Part shown: in pieces, positions 9,691 through 18,212 of the stretch
Numbering within the stretch: position 1 is the first letter of the stretch
Layout: each line of letters begins with the position of its first letter
Assembly (NCBI RefSeq): GCF_900890705.1
Contig: NZ_CAAHFH010000001.1
Coordinates: forward strand, 434,001-498,000
Direction of reading: 5' to 3'
From: Pontiella sulfatireligans
GTDB lineage: Bacteria; Verrucomicrobiota; Kiritimatiellia; Kiritimatiellales; Pontiellaceae
DNA length: 64,000 bases
Made by a program: the position numbers and the translations under genes
The notes under the pieces: generated by a model
Told to the model about the DNA's origin: nothing
The model's database searches: none
What the model saw: only the letters and a program-made list of their open reading frames with translations

Positions 9691-10959
9691 ATGACAAAAA
9701 TATATATAGTATTGATAACGATTACGTTTACATTGAATGCCATTGCTTTGAAGTCTATGGAACGTGATTTTTTTAACGATACGATCGACCAGGTCAGCAA
9801 GACCGTGGATCTGGTGACGGATTATGGCGCGAACGGGACGGATGCCAAAGATGACTCCGCCGCGCTGCAAAAAGCCATTGATGAAATGACGGCAACGTCG
9901 CGCGGCGGTAAAATCTGCATTCCCAGTGGCATTTATTATGTTTCTGGTGTGGCGATCAAATCCAATGTTCATCTTGAACTGGATAAAGGCACCACGATCC
10001 GTCCCGAGAACGAATCAGGGGCTGTTTTCTCCATCGGAGCAAACAGCGCAGCCGTTTCCAACGTCAGCGTGAGATGTAAAACAGGGGAGGCCGGGGATCG
10101 GTTCGCCGTGGACTTGAGTGCGGTAAAGCCCTCCGTAAGCGCCACCGCTGTGATGGCTCAAAATGTGGATAACTTCCTTATCTCAGACATCAATGTTGTC
10201 GAGACCAGTACGGTGCATTCGGCCTTGCGGTTCAACATGGCGACCTATAACGGCGACTATTTTTTCCCGAGAAACGGGGTGGTGAAGAATGTGGATGATT
10301 TCGGAGCCCACAATGGATATGGAACGGTTCAGGTAGGGGGCGGAACCCACATTCTGTTTGATAATATAACCGGGACGGGCGGGGTCACGCTCCGGTTGGA
10401 GTCAGGGTCTGGCGGATTAAAGGCCGTTAGCGGATCGATGTTCGATATCGTCGGGCGCAATATTACATGCACCAACGGTTTGGCCGCCGTCATGATTTCT
10501 CCTCACGCAATGAAAAACGGAACCGTGGATATTGACGGGGTGTTCAGTGACAGTTGCCGAAGCGCGGTTCGCATCGACCGAGGGGATACACGAAATGGGA
10601 GCAGCCCGGGGCATTTTGCCGCCGATTCGGTTGTGAAAAATGTGACCGCCGTCTATGGAACAAACGCGCAGCTTAAATTTGGCAGTTGTAAATGGGTGCC
10701 GGTGGAGCTTCGGGATCAAATCTCAGCCGGATTGAATCCGGATGGAATCAGCTATTCCGGACCCGCATGCTGTGCGGTTATTTACACGGCATTTGGCGAG
10801 GAGGAGGGACACTTCCATGTCACCGTAACGAATGTGAATCAGGTCGGATTCGACTATCAGCCCCAAAAGATTATGTTTGAAGCAGATGCCGTTCCCTATC
10901 GGAGAAGACCTGACCAGGCCAAGGGATCCAAGTCAAAGAACGAGAAAAAGAAAAAGTAA
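9691..10959 (+). CDS. GH82 iota-carrageenase-like beta-helix protein (second copy) with lysine tail
   Basis: Secreted beta-helix protein of 422 residues, paralogous to the one at 5544 over its whole catalytic part but without the Ig and C-terminal modules. The start at 9691 (MTKIYIVLITITFTLNAIA) gives a clean signal peptide; the frame also extends upstream to 9655. Aligned catalytic positions are at identical numbers to the first copy: Gln214, Glu237 and His272 are kept, and the position of CgiA base D247 is Gly239. SGGKI-type turns, YGANGTDAKDDSAALQ (45-60) and PRNGVVKNV match the paralogue. The last residues (KGSKSKNEKKKK) form a polybasic tail. Together with its paralogue it suggests an ancient duplication inside the cluster. 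Substrate: probably a carrageenan, unproven. Confidence 0.8.
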   Translation: MTKIYIVLITITFTLNAIALKSMERDFFNDTIDQVSKTVDLVTDYGANGTDAKDDSAALQKAIDEMTATSRGGKICIPSGIYYVSGVAIKSNVHLELDKGTTIRPENESGAVFSIGANSAAVSNVSVRCKTGEAGDRFAVDLSAVKPSVSATAVMAQNVDNFLISDINVVETSTVHSALRFNMATYNGDYFFPRNGVVKNVDDFGAHNGYGTVQVGGGTHILFDNITGTGGVTLRLESGSGGLKAVSGSMFDIVGRNITCTNGLAAVMISPHAMKNGTVDIDGVFSDSCRSAVRIDRGDTRNGSSPGHFAADSVVKNVTAVYGTNAQLKFGSCKWVPVELRDQISAGLNPDGISYSGPACCAVIYTAFGEEEGHFHVTVTNVNQVGFDYQPQKIMFEADAVPYRRRPDQAKGSKSKNEKKKK

Positions 10960-11040
10960 ATCGAGATCGAGTTTCCAGGGGTTGGAAGACACCAGGAAGC
11001 GGGAACGGTCCGATCTTAAAATGATCCCAAGGAGATAACT

Positions 11041-12975
11041 ATGAAGCGCAGAAAATTTTTCACAACAACCGCTGCCGGCATCGGAGCCGGTACCCTTGCG
11101 GCAACGAATGCTCAAGGAGCCGTCCCGACAAACGAAAAAGGTGAACGGCTCACCGACAAATGGACGCAGGTGGGAACCGGCACAACCGGCCTGCCTAACC
11201 GCAAAAAGAAAATGACGGTGGACGTTGCCGTTATTGGCGGCGGGATGTCAGGCATCTCAGCGGCGGTTGCGGCTGCACGCAACGGTGCCAAAACCGTTCT
11301 GGTTCAGGATCGTCCGGTGCTCGGCGGCAATGCTTCCAGTGAAATGCGCGTGACTGTTAACGGCGCAAACTCTAGGAAACGCCCCAGCCGTGAAACCGGT
11401 ATTATCGAAGAAATCCTGATTGAGAATCGGTATTACAACCAGCAGGAGTCCTATCCTGTATGGGATCATGTGCTTTACGATTACGTGACGCGTCAACCCA
11501 ATCTGGAGCTGATGCTGAATACGCAAGCCGTTGAGGCCATCATGGACGGAAAGCGAATCCAGTCCGCCGTCTGCTGGCAGTCCACATCCGAAACGGAGTT
11601 TGTGATCACCGCCAAAGAGTTTGTCGACTGTTCCGGCGACGGATTGTTGGCTGCTTGCGCCGGTGCCGAATATCGAACCGGCCGTGAGGGGCGTGATGAA
11701 TTCGGTGAATCTTTTGCCCCCGAAAAGCCCGATGGCTGGACGATGGGCGACACCATTCTGATGATGACCAAAAAAATGGATAAGCCCGTGCCGTTTCGTC
11801 CGCCGTCCTATGCCATTCCGTTTGATCATGTAAAGGCGGCCCAAACCGGAAAGCACTCCCGCATCGTCAAACAGGTTGTTGAGGGATTCTGGTGGGTCGA
11901 GGTCGGAAGTGACTTCGATATTATCGCCGACCGGGAAGTCAACCGCCATAAGCTCATGGCCTATTTTTACGGCATTTGGGATTACGTCAAAAATTCAGGC
12001 GACTTTCCGGAAGCGGAAAATATTGCGCTGGATTGGATCGGATCCATTCCCGGTCGGCGGGAATCGCGACGTTTTATGGGTGATCACATACTGACGCAGG
12101 TCGATATTCAGGAGAACCGTCACTTCGAGGATGCCGTGGCCTATGGCGGGTGGGGATTTGACGAACATTGTCCCGGCGGAATTGAAAACCTGGACGATCC
12201 GCCGAGTTTCTTTTATGGACGGGTCCCGTACGTTTATGAAATCCCGTACCGCAGCCTCTATTCGCGAAATATTTCCAACCTGCAGTTTGCCGGCCGCAAC
12301 GTGAGCGTAACGCATACGGCTCTTTCCTCCACCCGCATTATCGCCACCTGTTCCATGATGGGGCAGGCAGCCGGTACGGCAGCGGCCATTTGCGTCCAAA
12401 AAGGCATCACGCCGCGCACGTTGGCTGCTAACCACATCAACGAGCTGCAGGAACAACTCCTGCGGGACGATGTATTCATTCCGAACCGTCCGGCAAGTGA
12501 CGAAAAAGATTTGGCGCGTAAAGCCGATGGGATTTTCGCCTCTTCAACTATTTCGGGCGATGCCAAACTGCTCATCGACGGCATTTCTCGTGACGAACCG
12601 GAGACGGTTCACCACTGGGAATCGGATGGCCTGAATGCTGAGATCCATCTGGAATGGGAGAGGCCGGTTCAGGTTGCTGCCGTGGAACTCAAGGGCGACA
12701 CCAATATTGGCCGAAATATGCAGATGTACAAACAACCCGATAAAGGTGCAGAGCAGATAAAAGATGTGCCTCCGGAGCTCGTGAAGAACCTCACCTGCGA
12801 GGCCCGTGTTCAGGGGAAATGGGTTGAGGTGGCTGCGGTTGAAGACAACATGACGCGATTGGTGAAAATGAAATTCAATCCGGTCAAGGCAACCGCCATT
12901 CGCTTGAAGCTCAAAGAGACCTGGGGCCATAAAACCATCAAGCTGTTCGAAGTGCGCTGCTACGAATCTGCGTAA
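11041..12975 (+). CDS. Tat-exported FAD-dependent oxidoreductase (FAD_oxidored family)
   Basis: Protein of 644 residues. MKRRKFFTTTAAGIGAGTLAA is a twin-arginine-type signal peptide, which fits export of a folded flavoprotein. The dinucleotide-binding motif DVAVIGGGMSGISAAVAA (61-78) is followed by VQDRPVLGGNASSEMR, typical of the FAD_oxidored (PF12831) group. Later ...ISNLQFAGRNVSVTH...MGQAAGTAAAICVQ forms the second FAD-contacting region. Residues about 520-644 look like a discoidin-type beta-sandwich (AEIHLEWERPVQVAAVELKGD ... IRLKLKETWG). A good ribosome site (AAGGAG at about 11028-11033) precedes the ATG. Members of this group are common near glycoside hydrolases in PVC bacteria, but their reactions are mostly unknown. 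Oxidation or elimination on a sugar in this pathway is possible but unproven. Confidence 0.82.
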   Translation: MKRRKFFTTTAAGIGAGTLAATNAQGAVPTNEKGERLTDKWTQVGTGTTGLPNRKKKMTVDVAVIGGGMSGISAAVAAARNGAKTVLVQDRPVLGGNASSEMRVTVNGANSRKRPSRETGIIEEILIENRYYNQQESYPVWDHVLYDYVTRQPNLELMLNTQAVEAIMDGKRIQSAVCWQSTSETEFVITAKEFVDCSGDGLLAACAGAEYRTGREGRDEFGESFAPEKPDGWTMGDTILMMTKKMDKPVPFRPPSYAIPFDHVKAAQTGKHSRIVKQVVEGFWWVEVGSDFDIIADREVNRHKLMAYFYGIWDYVKNSGDFPEAENIALDWIGSIPGRRESRRFMGDHILTQVDIQENRHFEDAVAYGGWGFDEHCPGGIENLDDPPSFFYGRVPYVYEIPYRSLYSRNISNLQFAGRNVSVTHTALSSTRIIATCSMMGQAAGTAAAICVQKGITPRTLAANHINELQEQLLRDDVFIPNRPASDEKDLARKADGIFASSTISGDAKLLIDGISRDEPETVHHWESDGLNAEIHLEWERPVQVAAVELKGDTNIGRNMQMYKQPDKGAEQIKDVPPELVKNLTCEARVQGKWVEVAAVEDNMTRLVKMKFNPVKATAIRLKLKETWGHKTIKLFEVRCYESA

Positions 12976-13015
12976 GGAGTTCTTAGGATCCAAATAGAAA
13001 CTAGGTGAAATTCCC

Positions 13016-14446
13016 GTGATAACAATGAAAACTCAACGACTGACATTTCTTTTGATCGCGCTATCTGCCGTGGTTTTATCCGCAACTGCAGCTAGGCCCA
13101 ATATCCTGATCATTCTATGTGATGACCTTGGATATGCGGATGTGGGCTTCAACGGGTCGAAAGATATCCCGACCCCCACACTGGATGCGCTCGCAAAAAA
13201 CGGAACCGTCTGCTCGTCCGCTTATGCGGCCCATCCGGTTTGCGGACCGAGCCGGGCAGCCCTGCTGACCGGACGGTCTCCATACACGATGGGGGGACAG
13301 TTCAATATTCCCTACTTCAATCATCAATGGGGCGTATCTACAGACGAGGTCTTTCTCTCCAGAGTGTTGCAGAAATCGGGCTATTATACCGGAGTACTCG
13401 GCAAATGGCATCTGGGCGAAGGGCATGAATTCCTGCCGAATCAGCGGGGGTTTGATGAGTTTTACGGACACCTTGGCGGCGGGCATAAATATTTCCCCAG
13501 GAAATATTGGGCGGAGTATGAGAAGCGTTTAAAAGCTGGAGACACGGAGATTCCACCCAACACAACGCCTCAGCTCCGAAACGGGAAAGAAGCTCATGAG
13601 ACGGAGTACCTGACCGACGCATTTTCCCGCGAAGCCGTCAGCTTCATCAAACAGGCTTCCGCGCGCGAACAACCCTTCTTTTTGTATCTGGCCTACAATG
13701 CGCCGCATGCGCCGATAGAGGCAAAACAGGAAGACATTGATAAGATGGCGCACATTGAGGGCAAAAAACGCAAAACCTATGCGGCCATGGTTCATTGCGT
13801 TGATTATGGCGTCAAGAGCGTGGTGGAGGCCCTGAAGGAAACAGGGGCCTATGAAAACACACTGATCATTTTTCTGAGCGATAATGGTGGGGTGTCTGGA
13901 CACGGTGCCTGCAACGCCCCATTAAGCGGCGAGAAGCGCGGTGTGGAGGAAGGCGGATTCCGGGTGCCCATGTTCTGGCACTGGCCGGGCGTTATCCCCG
14001 CCAACTGCACCTTCGAATATCCGGTGCTCACCATGGATTTCTACCCGACGCTGGCGAACCTTGCGGGTGCATCGATTCCCGCCGACAAGGAACTGGATGG
14101 TAAAGATATCTGGATCGATCTGCTGAACGACCGTAATCCGCATCCCGACGAATTAATCGCGGTGATTTCGCATCGCCCTGAGCACACCGATATTGCCGGA
14201 CGACTCAACGAGTGGAAGGCCGTACGTTCGGGACAGCACTGGAAGCTCTATAACCTCGAAAAGGATGTCGGTGAACAGAATGACCTGAGCAGCCAGCATC
14301 CAGAGCGCCTGCAGGATATGGTGAACGCGCTGAATAAATGGGCCGCCACCCATCAAATGCCAGCGTGGGTCTATTCCGATGAAGAACGCGAACGATGGGA
14401 GCTTAACACGAATCCATGGTTTGAAGGGACGTTTGATCTTCAGTAG
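13016..14446 (+). CDS. S1 sulfatase (Cys-type)
   Basis: Secreted sulfatase of 476 residues. RPNILIILCDDLGYADVGFNG carries the DD metal ligands at 36-37; the formylglycine motif is CGPSR with Cys76; GKWHLG and LSDNGG complete the family pattern. The frame can start at GTG 13016, which has AGGTGA at an ideal 7 bp, or at ATG 13025, which gives MKTQRLTFLLIALSAVV. Both yield a working signal peptide. It closes the carrageenan-type cluster and is followed by a scar of gene fragments. Confidence 0.92.
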   Translation: MITMKTQRLTFLLIALSAVVLSATAARPNILIILCDDLGYADVGFNGSKDIPTPTLDALAKNGTVCSSAYAAHPVCGPSRAALLTGRSPYTMGGQFNIPYFNHQWGVSTDEVFLSRVLQKSGYYTGVLGKWHLGEGHEFLPNQRGFDEFYGHLGGGHKYFPRKYWAEYEKRLKAGDTEIPPNTTPQLRNGKEAHETEYLTDAFSREAVSFIKQASAREQPFFLYLAYNAPHAPIEAKQEDIDKMAHIEGKKRKTYAAMVHCVDYGVKSVVEALKETGAYENTLIIFLSDNGGVSGHGACNAPLSGEKRGVEEGGFRVPMFWHWPGVIPANCTFEYPVLTMDFYPTLANLAGASIPADKELDGKDIWIDLLNDRNPHPDELIAVISHRPEHTDIAGRLNEWKAVRSGQHWKLYNLEKDVGEQNDLSSQHPERLQDMVNALNKWAATHQMPAWVYSDEERERWELNTNPWFEGTFDLQ

Positions 14447-14487
14447 ACGGGCGGGGCAACGAGCCGAGCCGTTATTCCGTATGAATC

Positions 14488-14697
14488 TTACTCGTCCTCA
14501 CTCTCCGGGTCACTAAACTCTGCTTCCAGTTCTTCGATGGACGGCAGGCTCGGCTTCAGGTTGTCGGGCAGGGCGCGGGTCAGCTGATATTTCGAGACGC
14601 CTATGGGTTTATGGATATCGCTCAGGGCATATTCCGCTACAACACGGTCACTCGATTTGCAGAGCAGAATGCCGATAGTCGGCTCGTCCCGCTCGTC
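14488..14697 (-). pseudogene. C-terminal remnant of a DUF1016/YhcG-type (PDDEXK) nuclease
   Basis: On the minus strand the last 69 codons before a stop at 14488 read DERDEPTIGILLCKSSDRVV, then AEYALSDIHKPIGVSKYQLT and LPSIEELEAE, which is the characteristic end of DUF1016 (YhcG) nuclease-domain proteins. Upstream of about 14697 the same frame turns into antisense of transposase sequence, so the rest of the gene is gone. The fragment cannot be functional as a nuclease. It marks a past insertion or deletion. Confidence 0.6.
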
Positions 14698-15150
14698 GAC
14701 GGCCCGGACGCGCTTGCAGTCAACTGGATCGAATGGGTTGTCCGGCCGGGCGGGAAGGAAACCTATAAAAACGCCTTCGTCACCGATCACGAAACCACCG
14801 CTGAAAACGCCCTCGGCCTCGCCGAGGCCGGCCGCGCCCGCTGGAAAATCGAAAACGAAAACAACAACACGCTCAAAACCAAAGGCAGCCACCTCGAGCA
14901 CAACTTCGGGCACGGCAAGCAGTGCCTCGGTTCGCTGCTCGCATGCATGAACATCCTCGCCTTCCTCCTGCACACGCTGCTCGACCTCGGCGACGAAGCC
15001 TGCCGGCTGGTCCGCAACAGGCTGGCGAAGCGCCAGACCTTCTTCGAGCACGTCCGGGCCCTGACCCACTACCACTGCTTTGAAAGCTGGGGCGAACTCA
15101 TGGACTTCATGATGCGCGGCCTAGAGATCGGCCCCTACGACCCCGGCTGA
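14698..15150 (+). pseudogene. C-terminal fragment of a DDE (IS4-like) transposase
   Basis: The frame open from 14611 encodes transposase sequence only from about 14698: DGPDALAVNWIEW, then ARWKIENENNNTLKTKGS, HLEHNFGHGKQCLGSLLACM and a helical end, typical of the last third of IS4-like DDE transposases (the catalytic Glu is in WKIENE). The two catalytic aspartates and the N-terminus are missing, so it is dead. The first 29 codons of the open frame are antisense to the DUF1016 remnant. Sequence near 15188-15205 (ATAATTAGAATTGCTG) may be the old element end. The exact IS family is uncertain. Confidence 0.65.
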
Positions 15151-15398
15151 TCCCCGCCCGCCCAAGGCCCGCCCCCCGTTCAAACCCCATAATTAGAATT
15201 GCTGATTACCAGCAGATTTTCTGCATTTTTCAGATGGTTTTACGCAAGCCGTTTTAGGGCAGTGCAAGTACAGCACTTCAGAACATGAACTAGATGGAGC
15301 AACCTCTAATGGTAAACATGGGGCATAAGTTCTATTGTTCGGTATCCTGTTCGCTCGACTAATCAAGGTGAAGCGACTGAATCACACTGTTTTTCCCC
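15151..15398. other. Intergenic region, probable IS remnant end plus GGTATCC box
   Basis: No credible gene. It contains C-rich sequence and small palindromes (GCTGATTACCAGC, GCAGATTTTCTGC, about 15200-15230) that may be the old insertion-element end. A GGTATCCT box lies at 15341-15348; the same octamer is repeated in front of the kinase gene and at 22305. Confidence 0.4.
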
Positions 15399-16055
15399 CT
15401 AAGGGAACAGGCCTAGGCGGTGGGCTTTGTTGACGGCGGAGGGGGCGTTGCGGACTTCGAGTTTTTCGTAGATGTGGGCAACGTGGGTGTCGACGGTGCT
15501 GTAGCTGATTTCTAGTTTGTCCGCGATTTCCTTTTTTAGGAGTCCTTCTCCGAGCAGGGTGAGGATTTCGAGTTCCCGTGGGGTCAGCATGTTTTCGACC
15601 TCCTCTTTGGGCATGTTGCTTTGCAACGTATCGAGGATAAACCGGGCGACGCCTGCGTCGAGTGGCGCTCCGCCGTCCATCACGGTATGGATTCCTTCGG
15701 TAATCTGATTCAGGGTAGAGGATTTCAGCAGGTATCCGGCCGCGCCGCGGGAGATGGCGCGCAATACGTCGGCCTCGTCGTCGGACTGGGTGAGAATAAT
15801 AATTTTGACATCAGGCAGGGCGGTCCGAAAATAGGGAAGCGAGTCGAGCCCGTCCATGCCGGGCAGGCGCAGGTCGAGCAGGATGAGGTCGGGCTCTTTG
15901 CGGGTCGACATGTCCTGCAGGCTGCGCAGTGCAATTTCCGAAGTGCCGAACTGACTTGTCAGTTCAATGTCCGGCTCGTCTTTCAGGGCAAGACTGATGA
16001 CTTCCCGGTATTCGGGATTATCCTCTAGCAGCATGACACGGATTTTACGTTTCAT
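15399..16055 (-). CDS. NarL/FixJ-family response regulator (REC-LuxR HTH)
   Basis: Cytoplasmic response regulator of 218 residues. The receiver domain (1-125) has the acidic pair E11-D12, phospho-acceptor Asp61 (ILLDLRLPGMDG), Thr89 and Lys111. The C-terminal LuxR-type helix-turn-helix (about 150-215) reads LTPRELEILTLLGEGLLKKEIADKL with VDTHVAHIYEKL as the recognition region. It follows the kinase gene by 2 bp, and its ribosome site (GGAG) lies inside the end of the kinase gene, so the two are translationally coupled. It is the only transcription factor in the window and a natural candidate to control the repeated element at 18.1-18.3, 22.5 and 42.7 kb. That link is inference. Confidence 0.93.
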   Translation of the reverse strand: MKRKIRVMLLEDNPEYREVISLALKDEPDIELTSQFGTSEIALRSLQDMSTRKEPDLILLDLRLPGMDGLDSLPYFRTALPDVKIIILTQSDDEADVLRAISRGAAGYLLKSSTLNQITEGIHTVMDGGAPLDAGVARFILDTLQSNMPKEEVENMLTPRELEILTLLGEGLLKKEIADKLEISYSTVDTHVAHIYEKLEVRNAPSAVNKAHRLGLFP

Positions 16056-16057
16056 TT

Positions 16058-18004
16058 CTAAACTCCGAATTTTTTCAGTTTAAGTGATAAGCAAATGCGT
16101 GTTCCGCCTGTTTCCGATTTTTCGCTCGACATCTGCGCCCCGAGCAACCGCGCGCGTCGCTTGAGGGAGGACGGGATTTCACCAATCAGGCCGTGGCCGT
16201 TGTCGGTGATGGTTAAATCCAGCTCTTTGCTGTTTGCGGTCAGTTGCGTGGTCACCCGGGTGGCGCCGGAGTGCCGGAGAACATTAATGAGGCATTCCTT
16301 GTAGAACAGGAAGAGGTCGATGCGCTTGCGGGGCTTGAGTCTTTTCAGTACCTCTTCTCCGTCGAAGGAAATCGTGTGGTCGAGGTCGGCCATGATGCGA
16401 GCAGAGGTTCGGCGCATATCCTCTACGAGGTCTTCGTAGAGTCCTTGGGCTTCGAGCAGGTTGGTGCAGTGGCGGGCGGCCGCACCGGTACGTTCGGTGA
16501 GCGCCCGCATACGTTGAAGAAGTTTATCGATCTTTTCGGGAGAATTCTTGGCGGCCTGGGCGAGGTCGCCAAGCAGGCCAATGGCGTGGATATTGGCACC
16601 CAGTTCGTCGTGCAGGTCGGCCGCAATGCGTTCGCGGGTTCGATAGATTGCACGTTGCCGAATGATGCGGTCGACGAGCATGGTGATGATGGTTCCGCTG
16701 GCGAGCAGCACGGCCAGCCAACTCATACGGGTTAGGTTTTTCTTTTGGCGGGTATACCGCTGGTTCAACTCCTCTGAAATCCGGGGACGTTCGGCTTCGA
16801 ACTCGTGGCGTGTGGCTAGCTGGGTTAGCCATTCGCGAATGGGCAGAATGGAACCATAAATATTCAGGCCATCCGTGAGGTTGGATAATGGTCGATCCGG
16901 GGCTGATAATTTGAAGGAGGTGCTGACCGGTTTGTTTAGCGCAATGTTCCTTCCCTTGGAAAAAACCTCGATTTCCGCAAAACCCATTCGTGGGGCGATT
17001 CCTCCATAGAGAGCGGTGGGGGTCGGCTCGAGGACCTTGAAGCGCAGGTAGCGAACGGTGGTTTCCGGAAAGGCAAGCATCATAATGGGTCCCATGTCGT
17101 AGATGGTTTCAGGACGCAGGTCGAGCAACGGTTTGGCATCCGAAAAGTCGGAGCTGTTTGCCCCTTCAATACGCATGTGCTTGGGTATGCCGAAGTCGCC
17201 GAGAAAAGCCTGGGGCAGGGTGTCGCTCTGGTCAACCACATGCAGGTGTACGCGGGAAAGCGGGAAGCTTTGCCCGAGATCAATCATAAGGGAGGGTGTG
17301 GGGTCGATGTCTGGCGGGCTTAAGTAGGCTACGCTTTGGTTGCCCTCGGCCGCATCCATTAGATAGGGCATGAATCCATCCACCACATACCGAGCGTCCC
17401 AGCCGGGGTTTTCGATATTCATATTCGATGACGCTTTCGCCGGTTTATGCAGCGCGACGTTTGCCTCGCTGCTGAATGCGAGGATTTCCGAGAGCTGAAA
17501 AACGTAGAGGTCGTCGAATGCCCGCAGGGAAAGTTGTTCGGCTTCGATCCTGATCCAGGATGCCAAGATGCCTCCACACGGTATGGCAAACGGGGCGATG
17601 CGGGGGAGTACCTTATCCATGTCGGTGTATTCGGCAACAACCTGGCCTTCGCGCTCTTCATCGGTTCCGGCAACCAAACGGAAATGCAGGGGAAATCCGT
17701 CAGCCTGAAATCTGCTGCCCGTGTCGCGCCGGATAGCGGGCACGAGCATGACTTCGTTGAGGGGAACAATTTTGCCAAAGTCGATTTCGATCCATTCTGA
17801 ATGGTTATCGGTTTCATGGGCGGTTGAACGATACCCGATGGCTCCGATTCCGGTACCCAAACCATAATTGGCCAATTGTGATAGGTGGGTGTCGATTTCG
17901 AGCAGCCGCTGTTCCAAACCGGACAGGGACCTGTTTTTCAACGAGTCCGCCGTTGCGGTGTCAACTAACAAGACGGTCATGAGTATGGTCAGTGTTCGAT
18001 ACAT
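16058..18004 (-). CDS. Membrane sensor histidine kinase (HisKA_3 type) with discoidin-like ectodomain
   Basis: Sensor kinase of 648 residues from the ATG at 18004, which gives a signal anchor MYRTLTILMTVLLVDTATA; the frame extends to 18181, but that part runs through the repeat array and is unlikely to be coding. Residues about 20-425 are extracytoplasmic and hold at least two discoidin/F5-8-like segments (WIEIDFGKIVPLNEVML; LMIDLGQSFPLSRVHLH; ...RNIALNKPV). One membrane helix (about 427-446) leads to the DegS/NarX-type dimerisation domain with phospho-acceptor His465 (IAADLHDELGANI). The ATPase domain follows, with KECLINVLRHSGATRV and ITDNGHGL. It pairs with the regulator 2 bp downstream. 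The ectodomain probably senses a glycan; the ligand is unknown. Confidence 0.88.
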   Translation of the reverse strand: MYRTLTILMTVLLVDTATADSLKNRSLSGLEQRLLEIDTHLSQLANYGLGTGIGAIGYRSTAHETDNHSEWIEIDFGKIVPLNEVMLVPAIRRDTGSRFQADGFPLHFRLVAGTDEEREGQVVAEYTDMDKVLPRIAPFAIPCGGILASWIRIEAEQLSLRAFDDLYVFQLSEILAFSSEANVALHKPAKASSNMNIENPGWDARYVVDGFMPYLMDAAEGNQSVAYLSPPDIDPTPSLMIDLGQSFPLSRVHLHVVDQSDTLPQAFLGDFGIPKHMRIEGANSSDFSDAKPLLDLRPETIYDMGPIMMLAFPETTVRYLRFKVLEPTPTALYGGIAPRMGFAEIEVFSKGRNIALNKPVSTSFKLSAPDRPLSNLTDGLNIYGSILPIREWLTQLATRHEFEAERPRISEELNQRYTRQKKNLTRMSWLAVLLASGTIITMLVDRIIRQRAIYRTRERIAADLHDELGANIHAIGLLGDLAQAAKNSPEKIDKLLQRMRALTERTGAAARHCTNLLEAQGLYEDLVEDMRRTSARIMADLDHTISFDGEEVLKRLKPRKRIDLFLFYKECLINVLRHSGATRVTTQLTANSKELDLTITDNGHGLIGEIPSSLKRRARLLGAQMSSEKSETGGTRICLSLKLKKFGV

Positions 18005-18057
18005 ATTCTGTTTATAGCATGGTTTTCGGGGGAGTCGATTAACGTTTTCTACTGGTT

Positions 18058-18105
18058 GGTATCCTACGCGAAACGGGATCGGCAGGTATCCTCGGCAGGT
18101 ATCCT
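18058..18105. repeat. GGTATCCT box array
   Basis: Three GGTATCCT octamers at 18058-18065, 18085-18092 and 18098-18105. The last two belong to a tandem direct repeat of TCGGCAGGTATCC (18079-18091 and 18092-18104). The first box starts an imperfect ATCC...GGGAT inverted repeat (18060-18078). The array lies between the divergent kinase gene and the surface-protein gene, a natural place for regulator binding. Confidence 0.55.
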
Positions 18106-18165
18106 GTAAACACGGGATATACAAACTTTCAGTCTGTTGTAGTTTGCATTGTGAATCGGGGAAGG
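18101..18165 (+). promoter_or_regulatory. Conserved leader element, copy D
   Basis: ATCCTGTAAACACGGGAT (18101-18118) is an imperfect inverted repeat, followed by a stretch matching the other copies (ATACAAACTTTCAG, TTGTAG, then AATCGGGGAAGG). It lies 94 bp before the ATG of the short frame at 18213, the same spacing that copies A and B have to their genes. It also lies upstream of the divergent kinase gene. Confidence 0.55.
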
Positions 18166-18212
18166 CAGATGCCTGCCCCATCGATCAAATCAAAGGAAGC
18201 AGGAGGAACGTG

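Noticed and set aside
14488..15075. Full-length 195-codon minus-strand frame
   Set aside because: Only its last 69 codons resemble a protein family (DUF1016); the rest is antisense of transposase sequence.
18058..18118. Possible CRISPR-like direct repeats
   Set aside because: Only two or three short boxes without regular spacers and no cas genes; they fit regulator boxes better.
18005..18181. N-terminal extension of the histidine kinase
   Set aside because: The extra 59 codons read through the GGTATCCT boxes and leader copy D; the signal anchor begins at the ATG at 18004.
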